A stretch of DNA of 64,000 nt from Hydrogenophaga sp. PAMC20947 (GCF_004795855.1 NZ_CP039252.1:1302001-1366000), one strand, 5' to 3'. Shown: positions 36,774-45,500, counted from the first letter of the stretch. Numbers and translations: made by a program. Notes: a model not told the origin generated them from the letters alone.

Positions 36774-38203
36774 GACGGTTCTTTGGTAGCAGAAAGGTTG
36801 GTTTCAGGATCAAAACCGCCGCCCAGGGCGACATAGAGGCTGATCCAGGTGTTGATGCGTTCTTGTTGCAGGGCAACGGTGCCGCTCTCGGCGTTGAGCT
36901 GCAGGCGGCGCGCCTCTTCCAGCTCGTTGAGGTTCGCAAAGCCCACCTTGTACCGGGCCTCGGTGGCTTTGAACGACTGGGTGTACCCGGCCAGGGCCGT
37001 GGCCGTGGACTGCTCGCGCAAGCGCAGCCCGTCCAGGCTAACCAGGGCCTGTTCGACTTCGGCAACCGCCTGGCGCAGGGTGGCAGCATAGGCCTGTCCG
37101 CTGGCTTTGTACTGCGCCTCTGCGGCATCGGTACGGGCCTGCAGCGCCCCTCGTCCGACCACGGGCACCGTCATGCTGAGGGGCCCTATGGACCAGGTGT
37201 TGAAGGATGTGTCTGTGGCGCTTGACGAAAAACGGTTGCGCAGCCAGCTGCCCGAAAACGACAGACTGGGCAACATGTCGGCGCGGGCAACGCCCACCCC
37301 TTGGGCCGACGCCACCCAACCGGCTTGGGCGCGTGCCACATCGGGCCGTTGACGCAGGGTATCCATCGGCACAGCCTTGACAGCCAGTGCGTTCTCCACG
37401 GCCGTTGAGGTGTAGCTGTCCGGCGCTGTGGCCAGCGCAGCACGCACATCGGGTTCGGGCAAACCGGTCAACGCAACCAGCGCCTTGATTTGACGTTCGC
37501 ACAGATCGCTTTGTTGGCGCGCACGGGCCACGCTGTCTGCCGCACTGGCCTGGGCCAAGGCAGCCACGGCGGGCGCGGTCAGGCCCGCGCGCTCGGTGTG
37601 CCCCGCCGCCTGGGCGGTGACGGCTCGCGAATCGCGGTCGCGCTCAACCACACGCAGCTGAACCTGGCACAAACGCTGTGCAAAGTAAGCCTGTGCTATT
37701 TCAGAAGCCACCAGGACGCGTGCGTCGTGCCAGCCCGCCAGGGCCGCGGTTTGCTGTGCCCCAGCCTGGGCCACCCCTGCCCGGTTACCGCCCCACAGAT
37801 CAATGGCCCAAGAGGCTTGCAGGCCCAATCCCAGGCTGGTGCCCAAGGTTTCCGCGGTGTAGGAACTCTGCCCGCGGGAAACAGAGGCCACGGCCGCCAC
37901 CTGAGGCCCTGCCAACACTTCGGTGGTCTGTAACGCGGCGCGCGCGGCAAACACCTGTGCCCTGGCGGTTGCCAGCGTCGGGCTTTGCGCTTGGGCTTGA
38001 GCGATCCATTTCACCAGCACAGGATCGTTGAACTGCCCCCACCATTGGGTGAGGCTGGCCGTATTGCCCTGGTGGGCAGTCGCCGGAATGAACCACTGCC
38101 CAAGCCCTCGAGACAAGGCGGGGCTGGCCGGATCGACCGGCGGCGTCACCGCACATGCACCGAGCAAGGCGGCGCTGAAAACCACGCCAAACATGCGTTT
38201 CAT
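36770..38203 (-). CDS. Outer-membrane efflux lipoprotein, NodT/OprM family
   Basis: 477 aa TolC-like outer-membrane factor. A lipoprotein signal (AALLGACAVTP) places the lipidated cysteine near residue 17, followed by two repeats of the OEP domain rich in Ala/Gln helices (QAQAQSPTLATARAQVFAAR). The motif ASWAIDLWGGNRAGV and the paired RPDVARAQAGWVASAQ segment are typical of NodT proteins. The start is ATG at 38203, with TTG just upstream ignored. It is first in the operon OMF-adaptor-pump, so the promoter should lie between 38204 and 38344. Confidence 0.92.
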   Translation of the reverse strand: MKRMFGVVFSAALLGACAVTPPVDPASPALSRGLGQWFIPATAHQGNTASLTQWWGQFNDPVLVKWIAQAQAQSPTLATARAQVFAARAALQTTEVLAGPQVAAVASVSRGQSSYTAETLGTSLGLGLQASWAIDLWGGNRAGVAQAGAQQTAALAGWHDARVLVASEIAQAYFAQRLCQVQLRVVERDRDSRAVTAQAAGHTERAGLTAPAVAALAQASAADSVARARQQSDLCERQIKALVALTGLPEPDVRAALATAPDSYTSTAVENALAVKAVPMDTLRQRPDVARAQAGWVASAQGVGVARADMLPSLSFSGSWLRNRFSSSATDTSFNTWSIGPLSMTVPVVGRGALQARTDAAEAQYKASGQAYAATLRQAVAEVEQALVSLDGLRLREQSTATALAGYTQSFKATEARYKVGFANLNELEEARRLQLNAESGTVALQQERINTWISLYVALGGGFDPETNLSATKEPS

Positions 38204-38281
38204 CAAGGCACTACTTTCAAATCAAGGTTATTGCGCACTGCAACACGCCCGCCAATTTAACAAAACAGGCTCACCAACATG

Positions 38282-38325
38282 TCGATTTGTTTCAGCCCGC
38301 GCAAAAACCGGGCTGAAAAATCGAT
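38282..38325. terminator. Long hairpin between def and the efflux operon
   Basis: TTTCAGCCCG (38290-38299) pairs with CGGGCTGAAA (38310-38319), and the outer CGAT/ATCG bases extend it to nearly 15 pairs. It lies 20 bases past the def stop on the minus strand and would insulate the efflux operon from def. The T-run is inside the stem, so efficiency is uncertain. Confidence 0.55.
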
Positions 38326-38344
38326 ACCTGCGACAACCAAGGCT

Positions 38345-38884
38345 TCAATCGTCTTCGAGCGCATCCAGCCCGGGAAACAACACCTCGGTGTAACCAAAGC
38401 GGGAGAAATCGCGCACCCGCATGGGGTAAAGGATGCCGATCAGGTGATCACACTCGTGTTGCACCACGCGCGCATGAAATCCGTCGGCTTCACGGTCGAT
38501 GGCCTGACCTGCAACATCAAAACCCTGGTAGCGAATGCGCTGCCAGCGGGGCACGACCGCGCGCAAGCCCGGGACCGACAAGCAGCCCTCCCAGCTCTCT
38601 TCTTCTGCTTCACCCAGAGGGGTGATCACAGGATTGAGCAACACGGTCCGCGGGATCGAGGGTTCGTCGGGGTAACGGGGGTTGATCTGGCCCGAGCCAA
38701 AAATCACCAGTTGCAGATCCACGCCGATTTGGGGTGCGGCCAGGCCCGCTCCGTTGGCGTGGGCCATGGTGTCTTCCATGTCTGCCAGGAGCTGGCGCAG
38801 TTCGGGTGTGTCAAAGGCGGTCACGGCCTGCGCGGTGCGCAGCAGGCGTGGATCGCCCATTTTGAGGATGGTGTGCACGGTCAT
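38345..38884 (-). CDS. def: Peptide deformylase
   Basis: Removes the formyl group from the initiator fMet. 179 aa with all three motifs: [10 protein letters not shown] (residues 45-54), EGCLSVPG (metal ligand C101) and QHECDHLIG (H143, E144, H147). The gene is alone, not next to fmt, so it is likely an additional deformylase beside the usual def-fmt copy elsewhere. The ATG at 38884 has an AAAGGG ribosome-binding site. The C-terminal tail [16 protein letters not shown] is typical of this second group in betaproteobacteria. Confidence 0.95.
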   Translation of the reverse strand: MTVHTILKMGDPRLLRTAQAVTAFDTPELRQLLADMEDTMAHANGAGLAAPQIGVDLQLVIFGSGQINPRYPDEPSIPRTVLLNPVITPLGEAEEESWEGCLSVPGLRAVVPRWQRIRYQGFDVAGQAIDREADGFHARVVQHECDHLIGILYPMRVRDFSRFGYTEVLFPGLDALEDD

Positions 38885-38979
38885 GGTTTCTACCCTTTAG
38901 AGAGGTGCCATTGTGACGCGAGGCGCCACACTGCGAAGCCAGGCCCTAAACTGTCGCGGCCCCAACTGCTGCCTCAGAC

Positions 38980-40374
38980 ATGCTCCCCACTTTGATTGCC
39001 CGCTACCGTGCCTGGATGTTTTGCTCGGCCCTCATGGCGCTCCCTGCTCTGGCCCAGACTGCGCCCTCAGGAGCCGAAAGACCCGCCGCCGACTTGTCCA
39101 GCAACCTGGGCTCGATCGCCCTTTCGCCCTCGCCTTCCGCCCGTGAGTTGTTCGCCAACACCCGCGACGCGATCGTCCAGGTGCGTGTGTTGCTGGCCAG
39201 CGCCAACGAGCAGGCCACCCTGGGCTCCGGGTTTGTGGCCCGCGACCTGGGTGTGGCAGGCGCTCTGGTGGTGACCAATTTCCACGTGATTGCGGATCTG
39301 GCCGTTGACCCGGACAAATACAGAATAGAGTTGCGCGGCACCAACCAACGCCTGGTTTCCGCCCGGCTGGTTGCGGTGGATGTCATCCACGATCTCGCTG
39401 TGCTGCGCACCGAACCGGCGCCAGGCGTTACACCCACGCCCTGGCAAGTGTTGCCGCTCAACGCCGACACCATGTCGCAGGGCGCGCCCGTATACGCTTT
39501 GGGCAACCCGCTGGAGCTCGGGTTTCTGATTTCCGAAGGGCTGTACAACGGCTCGGTCGAGAAACGCCTTTACGAGCAGATGCTGTTCTCGGGCTCCCTG
39601 AATTCCGGCATGAGCGGTGGGCCTGCCATCAACCAGGCGGGCGAAGTGATCGGCGTGAACGTCGCCACGCGCCGCGACGGCGAACAACTGAGCTTTCTGG
39701 TGCCTGCGCGCTACGCCAAGCTCTTGCTCGAAGGCACAGGCAACAGTCCATCCCCAACCGACTGGCGCCCCGAAATTGGTCGTCAATTGCTGGCCCACCA
39801 GGCCCACATTTTCAGCAAGTTTCAGACAGGTACCCAAACGGGTCAGTCTGGACCGGCGGTTGCGGGCATGTCGACGCAGCGCCTGGGGGACCGCACCGTT
39901 CCGACGCTCGACGGCAGCCTGACACGTTGCTGGGCCCAGGGACGAACGGGTGAAAAGCTGCTGTACCGCAGCGACGCCCTGAACTGCAGCTTGAGCGAAG
40001 ACGTGTTCGCAGGTTCGGGTGTTTACGCGGGTTCACTGCGGATCAACCACCGCCTGGTGCGGAACGATCAGCTGGCCACACCGCAGTTCATTGCGCTCGG
40101 CGCCGAGATCCAGGGGGCCAAGGGTGGCATGGGCGGCCGCAACCGGGCCAAAGGCCAATGCCACGATGACTATGTTCAAGCCAGGGACCACGTCTACCGC
40201 GTTGCCGTGTGTGTGCAGGCCTACCGCAAGTTCAACGGCTTGTTTGATTACACGCTCACCGCGACCCAGGTGGACAGCACCTCGGAACGCCTGAGCAGCA
40301 GCCTGAGCATGAAGGGCCTGTCGTTTGAAAACGCGCAGGCCCTGAGCCGCCTTTTTCTGGAGCGCATGCAATGA
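38980..40374 (+). CDS. Exported S1C (trypsin-like) serine protease without PDZ domain
   Basis: 464 aa. The N-terminal signal sequence ends about residue 26 (ALMALPALAQ). The protease domain has the triad H102 (VTNFHVIAD), D138 (VIHDLAVL) and S212 (NSGMSGGPA), as in HtrA/DegP-type enzymes. No PDZ domain follows. The C-terminal 220 residues, with paired cysteines (TRCWAQ, LNCSLS, GQCHDDY, VCVQAY), match no family I know and may be a disulphide-stabilised regulatory domain. Its stop overlaps the FHA gene start (ATGA), which implies tight co-expression and perhaps a joint role. The substrate is unknown. Confidence 0.85.
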   Translation: MLPTLIARYRAWMFCSALMALPALAQTAPSGAERPAADLSSNLGSIALSPSPSARELFANTRDAIVQVRVLLASANEQATLGSGFVARDLGVAGALVVTNFHVIADLAVDPDKYRIELRGTNQRLVSARLVAVDVIHDLAVLRTEPAPGVTPTPWQVLPLNADTMSQGAPVYALGNPLELGFLISEGLYNGSVEKRLYEQMLFSGSLNSGMSGGPAINQAGEVIGVNVATRRDGEQLSFLVPARYAKLLLEGTGNSPSPTDWRPEIGRQLLAHQAHIFSKFQTGTQTGQSGPAVAGMSTQRLGDRTVPTLDGSLTRCWAQGRTGEKLLYRSDALNCSLSEDVFAGSGVYAGSLRINHRLVRNDQLATPQFIALGAEIQGAKGGMGGRNRAKGQCHDDYVQARDHVYRVAVCVQAYRKFNGLFDYTLTATQVDSTSERLSSSLSMKGLSFENAQALSRLFLERMQ

Positions 40375-41342
40375 GCTGGGCTGTTGAACATCTGCACCGC
40401 GACGGCCGTGTGCTGGCGCGCATCCGTACAGAAGGCGATCGTTTTACCTTGGGTCGGGCGCTGGACAACGATCTGGTGCTGGACGATCCGCATGCCGCCC
40501 CCCACCATGCCGAGCTGGTCTTTCACGGCCCGCAAACAGCCTCGCTCAGCGACCTCGGAACCCTGAACGGCATTGCCCTGCAACGCGGGAAAAAGGTTTC
40601 CGACATCTACGTCGAGCGCGATCAAACCCTGCGGGTCGGCTCGAGCTGGATCAGGGTGCGGTCCTCCGCCTGGCCCCTCGCCCCTGAATTGCCGATGGAG
40701 AAACGCCTGGTTTGGGTGTGGGCCTTGTTGGCCCTGATCGCCGTTTTGGTCCATTCATCCTGGAAACTCTGGCTCACCGACTTGCAAACAGAGTCGCCAC
40801 CTTACCTGTATGTATTGGCCGGCATCGCAGGCTTCATCGGGCTTTGGAGCGCCGCCTATGCGTTGTATGGCCGCCTGGTCAATGGCGCAGACCGCTTCTT
40901 CAATCACCTGTTGATTGCCTGCAGTGGCTACCTGGGCGTGGCCGTGCTAGAAGACCTGTTGTCCACGCTGGGTTTCTCTTCCGGCTGGGTGTGGCCCGCG
41001 CAGTGGCAGCCTTATCTGGTCGGCCTGTGTCTTGCCTTCATCGTGCGCGCCCACCTGCGCACAGCCGATCCGGGCCACTGGCCCGCCGCCCGCTGGGGGC
41101 TGGCCGTGGTCACCGTGGCGGCCATGACCGTGCCGCTGGCACAGCGGTGGATCACACACCATGAGCTCACGGCCACCCACACCATGGACCAGCTCTCCTA
41201 CCCGGCGCTGAGATGGGCGAGCCCACAGCCACTGGATACCTTCCTCAACGACGTCAACCGCCTCCAGTCCGATGCCGACGCAGCCCGGGACGAGTCTCCG
41301 GGGGCAGAGTCGGAGAGCGCAGGAGATGAAGACGTGGAATGA
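40371..41342 (+). CDS. FHA-domain membrane protein
   Basis: 323 aa. The N-terminal FHA domain (about residues 18-95) has FTLGRALDNDLVL, HHAEL and LGTLNGI, the conserved R, S/H and N positions that bind phosphothreonine. About five hydrophobic segments follow (VWVWALLALIAVLVH, YLYVLAGIAGFIGLWSAAYAL, LLIACSGYLGVAVL, PYLVGLCLAFIVRAH, LAVVTVAAMTVPLA), then a periplasmic or cytosolic acidic tail. FHA proteins read Ser/Thr phosphorylation, yet no kinase is present nearby. Start and stop overlap with the protease gene suggests that phospho-signalling inside controls or recruits a protease outside. This is inference. Confidence 0.88.
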   Translation: MSWAVEHLHRDGRVLARIRTEGDRFTLGRALDNDLVLDDPHAAPHHAELVFHGPQTASLSDLGTLNGIALQRGKKVSDIYVERDQTLRVGSSWIRVRSSAWPLAPELPMEKRLVWVWALLALIAVLVHSSWKLWLTDLQTESPPYLYVLAGIAGFIGLWSAAYALYGRLVNGADRFFNHLLIACSGYLGVAVLEDLLSTLGFSSGWVWPAQWQPYLVGLCLAFIVRAHLRTADPGHWPAARWGLAVVTVAAMTVPLAQRWITHHELTATHTMDQLSYPALRWASPQPLDTFLNDVNRLQSDADAARDESPGAESESAGDEDVE

Positions 41343-41449
41343 ACGAATTCGCCCACCAGAATCCGAAAAAAGGAAGATAAGGGCGGAGCGGCTTGTAAGA
41401 ATCCAGCACTGGGGACGACGAAAGGCATTGCAAGAACTTTGCCCACCCC

Positions 41450-42217
41450 ATGGACCTGTTCACCTCTCTACGCCGCACCTTGAGTTTTGAAGCGCAGACC
41501 TCGACCTACCGGTTGAGGATGTGCAGCTCGCCAGAAGAGCTGAAGGCCATTCAGCGCCTGCGCTTTGTGGTGTTCAACCTGGAGCTCAGGGAAGGGCTGA
41601 GCGCTTCGTACCAGACAGGCCTGGATCAGGATCCGTTTGACGAAGTTTGCGAACACCTGCTGGTCGAGCACGCGGCCAGCCGTACTGTGGTCGGCACCTA
41701 CCGCATGCAGACCGGTGAGCAAGCCAAGGCCCATCAGGGTTATTACTGCTCGGGCGAGTTTGACCTGGCGCCGTATGAGGCGCTCCGAGCGGAATTCCTG
41801 GAGCTGGGGCGCGCCTGCATCCATCCCGATCACCGCAATTTTTCCGTGCTGAGCATGTTGTGGAGAGGCATTGTTCAATATGCCCACCACACCGGCACTC
41901 GCTATTTGCTGGGCTGCAGCTCGCTGACCTCACAAGACCCTGCTGTGGGGCTGCAGGGTTACCGCACCCTGCAGCCACAGCTGGCACCCGAACACCTGCG
42001 CACCCTCCCCTTGGCGGGCATGGCCTGTCAAGCCCGTGAAGTCCCAAATGGTGCGTTGCCCATGCCCAAGTTGCTTTCGGCCTACCTGGCACTGGGGGCC
42101 TGGATTTGTGGGCCACCTGCGATCGATACCCAGTTCAAGACCATCGATTTCCTCACGCTGATGGACTTGCAGTCGCCTGAAATGGCCAAACGGCGCAAGC
42201 GATTCGGGATCGATTGA
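41450..42217 (+). CDS. GNAT-type N-acyltransferase, OlsB-like (PF13444)
   Basis: 255 aa. The pattern RLRFVVFNLELREGL, DQDPFDEVCEHLLV and GTYRM, then ELGRACIHPDHR, is the hemolysin/OlsB acyltransferase family, which transfers 3-hydroxyacyl chains from acyl-ACP to the amine of ornithine or glycine to give lyso-aminolipids. No partner olsA is next to it. It follows the FHA gene after 107 bases and may have its own promoter. It is convergent with the six-gene operon that encodes a DedA-type protein. The ornithine specificity is inferred and not proven. Confidence 0.8.
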   Translation: MDLFTSLRRTLSFEAQTSTYRLRMCSSPEELKAIQRLRFVVFNLELREGLSASYQTGLDQDPFDEVCEHLLVEHAASRTVVGTYRMQTGEQAKAHQGYYCSGEFDLAPYEALRAEFLELGRACIHPDHRNFSVLSMLWRGIVQYAHHTGTRYLLGCSSLTSQDPAVGLQGYRTLQPQLAPEHLRTLPLAGMACQAREVPNGALPMPKLLSAYLALGAWICGPPAIDTQFKTIDFLTLMDLQSPEMAKRRKRFGID

Positions 42218-42282
42218 TTTCGACCTTTTGGGCAAAAAAAGGAGGCAAGGCACCTCACTTTCGGGATCGGGTTCGCGTCTTT

Positions 42283-42876
42283 TCAGGCCGCCTGGGTGGC
42301 CGCTGCGCGCCGCTCGAACGCCACTGTGGCTGGTGCCTTGCCAAAATCCGCCCCGAGTGATACCCCTGCCGCCTGGCAATAGTGGGCCAGCAAGGCGTAG
42401 TGGTGGGTGGTGTGCGAGCCAACGAACAGCAGCTCACGCCCCAAAGTGGTCACCACGCTCACGGCCAGTTCACCCACGGTACCCGCTTGCAGTCGGGTGG
42501 TCAGGGCCATGGACAGGCTCAAGCGCGGGTCTTGGGCATGTTGTTCCATCACGGCCATCTGCGCTTGCAGCCGTTGCCGCGTCACCGCGGGATCGCTTTG
42601 CACATCCAGTGCGCGGTTGCGGGCGTCGTAGTCCACGCAGTCGGTGTCCGGGTCGGCCAATGTGTTGAGCAGTGCCTGGTAGTGCTCAATGATGTGGCGC
42701 AAGTGGGGACCGACCGCCTGCGCGTAGCGAAATTCGGGGCAAGCCTGTGCCTGCAACAGATCGATCATGTCAACCCCCTGCTGCAACAAGGCGCGGTTGT
42801 AGGCCCAGAGCTGTGTGGTGGAGTTGATGGAGGCGAGCGATGCCTGGGGAGAGTCGATGACGGTGGCTTGAAGCAT
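42283..42876 (-). CDS. DinB-fold protein
   Basis: 197 aa four-helix protein of the DinB/YfiT group. Metal-binding histidines are visible: H58 or H61 in VGPHLRHIIEHY, and H155/H159 in VGSHTTHHYALL. Members include thiol S-transferases that use bacillithiol or mycothiol, metal-dependent hydrolases and many uncharacterised proteins. The start at 42876 has no good ribosome-binding site. It is the last gene of the 42283-46466 operon, 13 bases past the ATP-grasp stop, so it is probably translated from the shared message. Function unknown. Confidence 0.75.
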   Translation of the reverse strand: MLQATVIDSPQASLASINSTTQLWAYNRALLQQGVDMIDLLQAQACPEFRYAQAVGPHLRHIIEHYQALLNTLADPDTDCVDYDARNRALDVQSDPAVTRQRLQAQMAVMEQHAQDPRLSLSMALTTRLQAGTVGELAVSVVTTLGRELLFVGSHTTHHYALLAHYCQAAGVSLGADFGKAPATVAFERRAAATQAA

Positions 42877-42889
42877 GGCGTGAAGAAGG

Positions 42890-44068
42890 TCAGTCGGTGG
42901 CAGGGTACAAGGGGGTGAGTTCCTTTTCGCGCCGGTGCCAACGGCGGAACTCGGACAGGCTGAGGGGTTTGAACCCACGGTCCTTGTTGGCGCGGCCAAT
43001 CTGGAACAGCAGCTTGTATTGCTTCATGAGATCGCCCCAGGCTTTGAAGAGCCCTGTCTTGCGATCCCAGATGTGGGTGCTTTCGGCGCCGGCGCCGTTG
43101 GCTTCCACCATGGTGAAACTGTGCCCGTTTCGCACGTCTTCAAAGTTCTCAAAGCGGATGTCAAAGCGGCCGAAATAGAATTCCGGCAGGCTCTGGGCGA
43201 TGGCATCGAAGCGGGCTTCCATGGCGGGGGTGATGAGGTCGGTGCCGTTGCGGAAAATGGCGCCCCGGCTGTGGCTGCCGGCAAAGGCCAGCTTGATGGA
43301 TTCCCCTGGCGCCGGAACCGAGTCGAGGCGATCGGCGTGGCGGTGCAGGTAGAGGTGGGGCAGCTTGCCCGCCCGAGGGTCGTCCAGAATCAGCTGGCGC
43401 AAGCTGCGCTGGCCATCGCCCTGCACATGGGGAAAATACTTGAGCGTGATGGAAATGAGGCGACCTTTGGACTCGCCGGGGCGGCGGCAATAAAACACCC
43501 CTGCTTCCCCCTCAAACGGTACAAACTGCTGCAACAGCAAGCGGGCTCCGGCCGGGTAACTCGCCAGGTAGGCGCTCAAGGCCGCCTCGGTGCGTATCAG
43601 CTTGACGCCCGCGCCTCGGCAGCCGAGATCGGGCTTGGCCACCACAGGCAACGCCAAACCTGCATCCGAGAGCTTTTTCAAGGCCTGATCGGTCAGGTTG
43701 CTCAGTGCAAGCTCCGCTCCTGCGTCCCGTTCCAGGGCTGGGCGATCAACAGTGACAAAAGGTGCCACCCATTCGGGCGCATGTCGAACCACCAGGTCGA
43801 GGATCTCAGCTTTGGACTCCCCCACAAACCCGCCACCGGGAAAAGAGGGGTTGGCCACGGTAGGCAAAGTGATGCCGCGGTAGCGCAGCATGAGCCAACC
43901 GGCATACAAGGCGACTGGCGGGTAAAACGCCCACATGGGCCAGAACTCGAAAAAACTGAGCGGAGCGCCCTCCTGATCCAGCGGGGGCATGCCCTGGTGG
44001 GGGGGGGGCGACGCGGCAGTACCGCTGGAAGCGATGGGTAGATCAGACAGCATGGAAGAGGTGTTCAT
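42890..44068 (-). CDS. ATP-grasp ligase of unknown substrate, membrane-associated N-terminus
   Basis: 392 aa. ATP-grasp core: K145 in PVVAKPDLGCRGAG, QQFVPFEGEAGVFYC, D303 in FGRFDIRFE, and the Mg ligands E322 and N324 in VEANGAGAE. This is the fold of D-Ala-D-Ala ligase and relatives, which join a carboxylate to an amine through an acyl phosphate. A hydrophobic segment precedes it (EFWPMWAFYPPVALYAGWLM, about 41-60), so the enzyme is likely at the membrane. Codons 21-23 lie in a run of ten C; a second ATG at 43990 follows it. The start overlaps the VTT gene stop (ATGA). Confidence 0.85.
   Translation of the reverse strand: MNTSSMLSDLPIASSGTAASPPPHQGMPPLDQEGAPLSFFEFWPMWAFYPPVALYAGWLMLRYRGITLPTVANPSFPGGGFVGESKAEILDLVVRHAPEWVAPFVTVDRPALERDAGAELALSNLTDQALKKLSDAGLALPVVAKPDLGCRGAGVKLIRTEAALSAYLASYPAGARLLLQQFVPFEGEAGVFYCRRPGESKGRLISITLKYFPHVQGDGQRSLRQLILDDPRAGKLPHLYLHRHADRLDSVPAPGESIKLAFAGSHSRGAIFRNGTDLITPAMEARFDAIAQSLPEFYFGRFDIRFENFEDVRNGHSFTMVEANGAGAESTHIWDRKTGLFKAWGDLMKQYKLLFQIGRANKDRGFKPLSLSEFRRWHRREKELTPLYPATD
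43999..44008. repeat. Homopolymer run of ten G (C on coding strand)
   Basis: It lies within codons 21-23 and the start of codon 24 of the ATP-grasp gene (Ser-Pro-Pro-Pro-His). Runs of this length in coding sequence are prone to slippage, and a one-base change shifts the frame. It is also a place where sequencing may err. Confidence 0.9.
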
Positions 44069-44673
44069 GGGGTGATGGGGGAAGAACGGGGCTTGCGCAA
44101 CCACCGAACCAGGGGCACCAGCAATGCCAGCACCACCACGGGCAACGCAACGGCGAAAACCACGGGCACATTCCAGCGCTCGGCGATCACAGCACCCAGG
44201 GCCGAGCTGAACCAGAACAGTCCTGCCGTCCAGAGCGCCACGGCCAGCGCGACCCAGGCGGTGAAAGACGCGAATGGGACCCGAAGGAAACCACAGGCGG
44301 TGTAGGTCAGCAGCCGAAGCCCGGGGATGACCCGCGCGAGCAAGACAGCGCCCGCCAGTTCTCGTCTGAGGGTCTGCCCCGCCGTCTGCTCCCGGCCCTC
44401 GATGTACTTGCGGCGCAGCCAGCCCACTTTGTGGGCTGCCATACCCAGGCCATACAGGCCCAGGTCCCCCAACGCGATGCCACCGGCCACGGCCACAAAG
44501 GCCCATTCCCAACTCAGTGCCCCTTGGGTGGCCACGGCGACACCCGCCGCGATCGCCACGTCTTCCAGCAGCAGCGTTGTGAGCGCAAGGACCAGGCCAA
44601 TCACCCAAGGCTGTGCGAGACCTGCAAGCGCGGCGGTCCAGAAAGCGCCAATGGCGGTAGCGTCGGCATTCAT
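44065..44673 (-). CDS. VTT/DedA-family membrane protein
   Basis: 202 aa, five or six hydrophobic segments. The DedA/VTT features are LLLEDVAIAAGVAVATQG (the E-D pair near residue 37), GIALGDLGLYGLGMAAHK, and the re-entrant ARVIPGLRLLTYTACGFLRVPF with the functional arginine and Gly-Phe motif. DedA proteins move or recycle membrane lipids such as undecaprenyl phosphate or phosphatidylethanolamine and support membrane potential. Overlaps of 4 bases on both sides tie it to the hydrolase and ATP-grasp genes, which suggests a lipid-linked substrate for the group. This last step is inference. Confidence 0.87.
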   Translation of the reverse strand: MNADATAIGAFWTAALAGLAQPWVIGLVLALTTLLLEDVAIAAGVAVATQGALSWEWAFVAVAGGIALGDLGLYGLGMAAHKVGWLRRKYIEGREQTAGQTLRRELAGAVLLARVIPGLRLLTYTACGFLRVPFASFTAWVALAVALWTAGLFWFSSALGAVIAERWNVPVVFAVALPVVVLALLVPLVRWLRKPRSSPITP

Positions 44674-45500
44674 GCCACCGCCTCACCGACCCTGGGCCAT
44701 TGGGCCAGTGCCCGGCGCACCACGGCCTGAGCGTTCCAGGGTAAAAAATGATCACCCCCTTCGAGGGTTTCGATCTGCAGCCGCTCCACCGAGCGCAGCA
44801 TGCGCTGCAGGTAGGCCACATTGGCATAGGGCACGAGGTGGTCCTGGGTGCCGTGAATCACATGGGTGGGCGTTGTGATGAGATGCAAGCGGGTTGCCAG
44901 CGTTTCGAGCTCCGCCCGAAACTGCAGCAGCTCATGGTTGGCGTGGCGCAAGGCCTTGGGGAGCAGCGAGCGCAAGGGCCAGCGCGCGGCCAAAGGCTGC
45001 AGGGGGTGGATTCGCTCAAGCGCAGGGTCAAGCGCCGCCGCCAGCAACACCAGCCCAACCACGCGTTCCGGACATTGAACCGCGACCTGTGCCACCACCG
45101 CGCCACCCAGCGAATGTCCCAGAAGCACCGCTTGCCGACCGTCTGATGGGAGCAAGGCGGCCACTGCCGCGGCCTGGTGCTCCAGGTCAGGCGCTGCTTG
45201 CTTCGGGCCACTGTGCGCAAATCCTGGCCGGTCCAGCGCGATCAATTCGATGCCTGGGGGCGGATTTAACAGGAAGTCGCTCCAGCCTTCGGCTTTCCCC
45301 GGGGTGCCGTGTACCAGCACCACGCGCTGCCCCTGTGGATCGCCCGCGCGCAGGTAACTGATGTGGGCGTTCAAGAGTCCACCCACCCAGATGCGTTCCC
45401 GCTGAACATCGCCCCGCCCCGCCACAGCGCCATGCCGAGGGTGCTTGAGGCCCAGGGTGTGCAACATGACCGAAACGGCGTTTCGCGCGGCCGGGTTCAT
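44670..45500 (-). CDS. Alpha/beta hydrolase of the VTT/ATP-grasp operon
   Basis: 276 aa serine hydrolase. The oxyanion region is VVLVHGTPGKAEGW, the nucleophile is S130 in LLGHSLGG, the acid is Asp in HGTQDHLVPYAN, and the base is His in EGGDHFLPW. It resembles the broad lipase/esterase/haloperoxidase group. There is no signal peptide, but the first 15 residues are amphipathic and could touch the membrane. The ATG overlaps the stop of the DoxX-like gene, and its stop overlaps the VTT start, so expression is stoichiometrically linked to its neighbours. The substrate is unknown. Confidence 0.88.
   Translation of the reverse strand: MNPAARNAVSVMLHTLGLKHPRHGAVAGRGDVQRERIWVGGLLNAHISYLRAGDPQGQRVVLVHGTPGKAEGWSDFLLNPPPGIELIALDRPGFAHSGPKQAAPDLEHQAAAVAALLPSDGRQAVLLGHSLGGAVVAQVAVQCPERVVGLVLLAAALDPALERIHPLQPLAARWPLRSLLPKALRHANHELLQFRAELETLATRLHLITTPTHVIHGTQDHLVPYANVAYLQRMLRSVERLQIETLEGGDHFLPWNAQAVVRRALAQWPRVGEAVA

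Noticed and set aside
44069..44827. Upstream extension of the ATP-grasp reading frame
   Set aside because: It would overlap the whole VTT gene in another frame with Arg/Gly/Cys-rich nonsense; the ATG at 44068 overlapping the VTT stop is the natural start.
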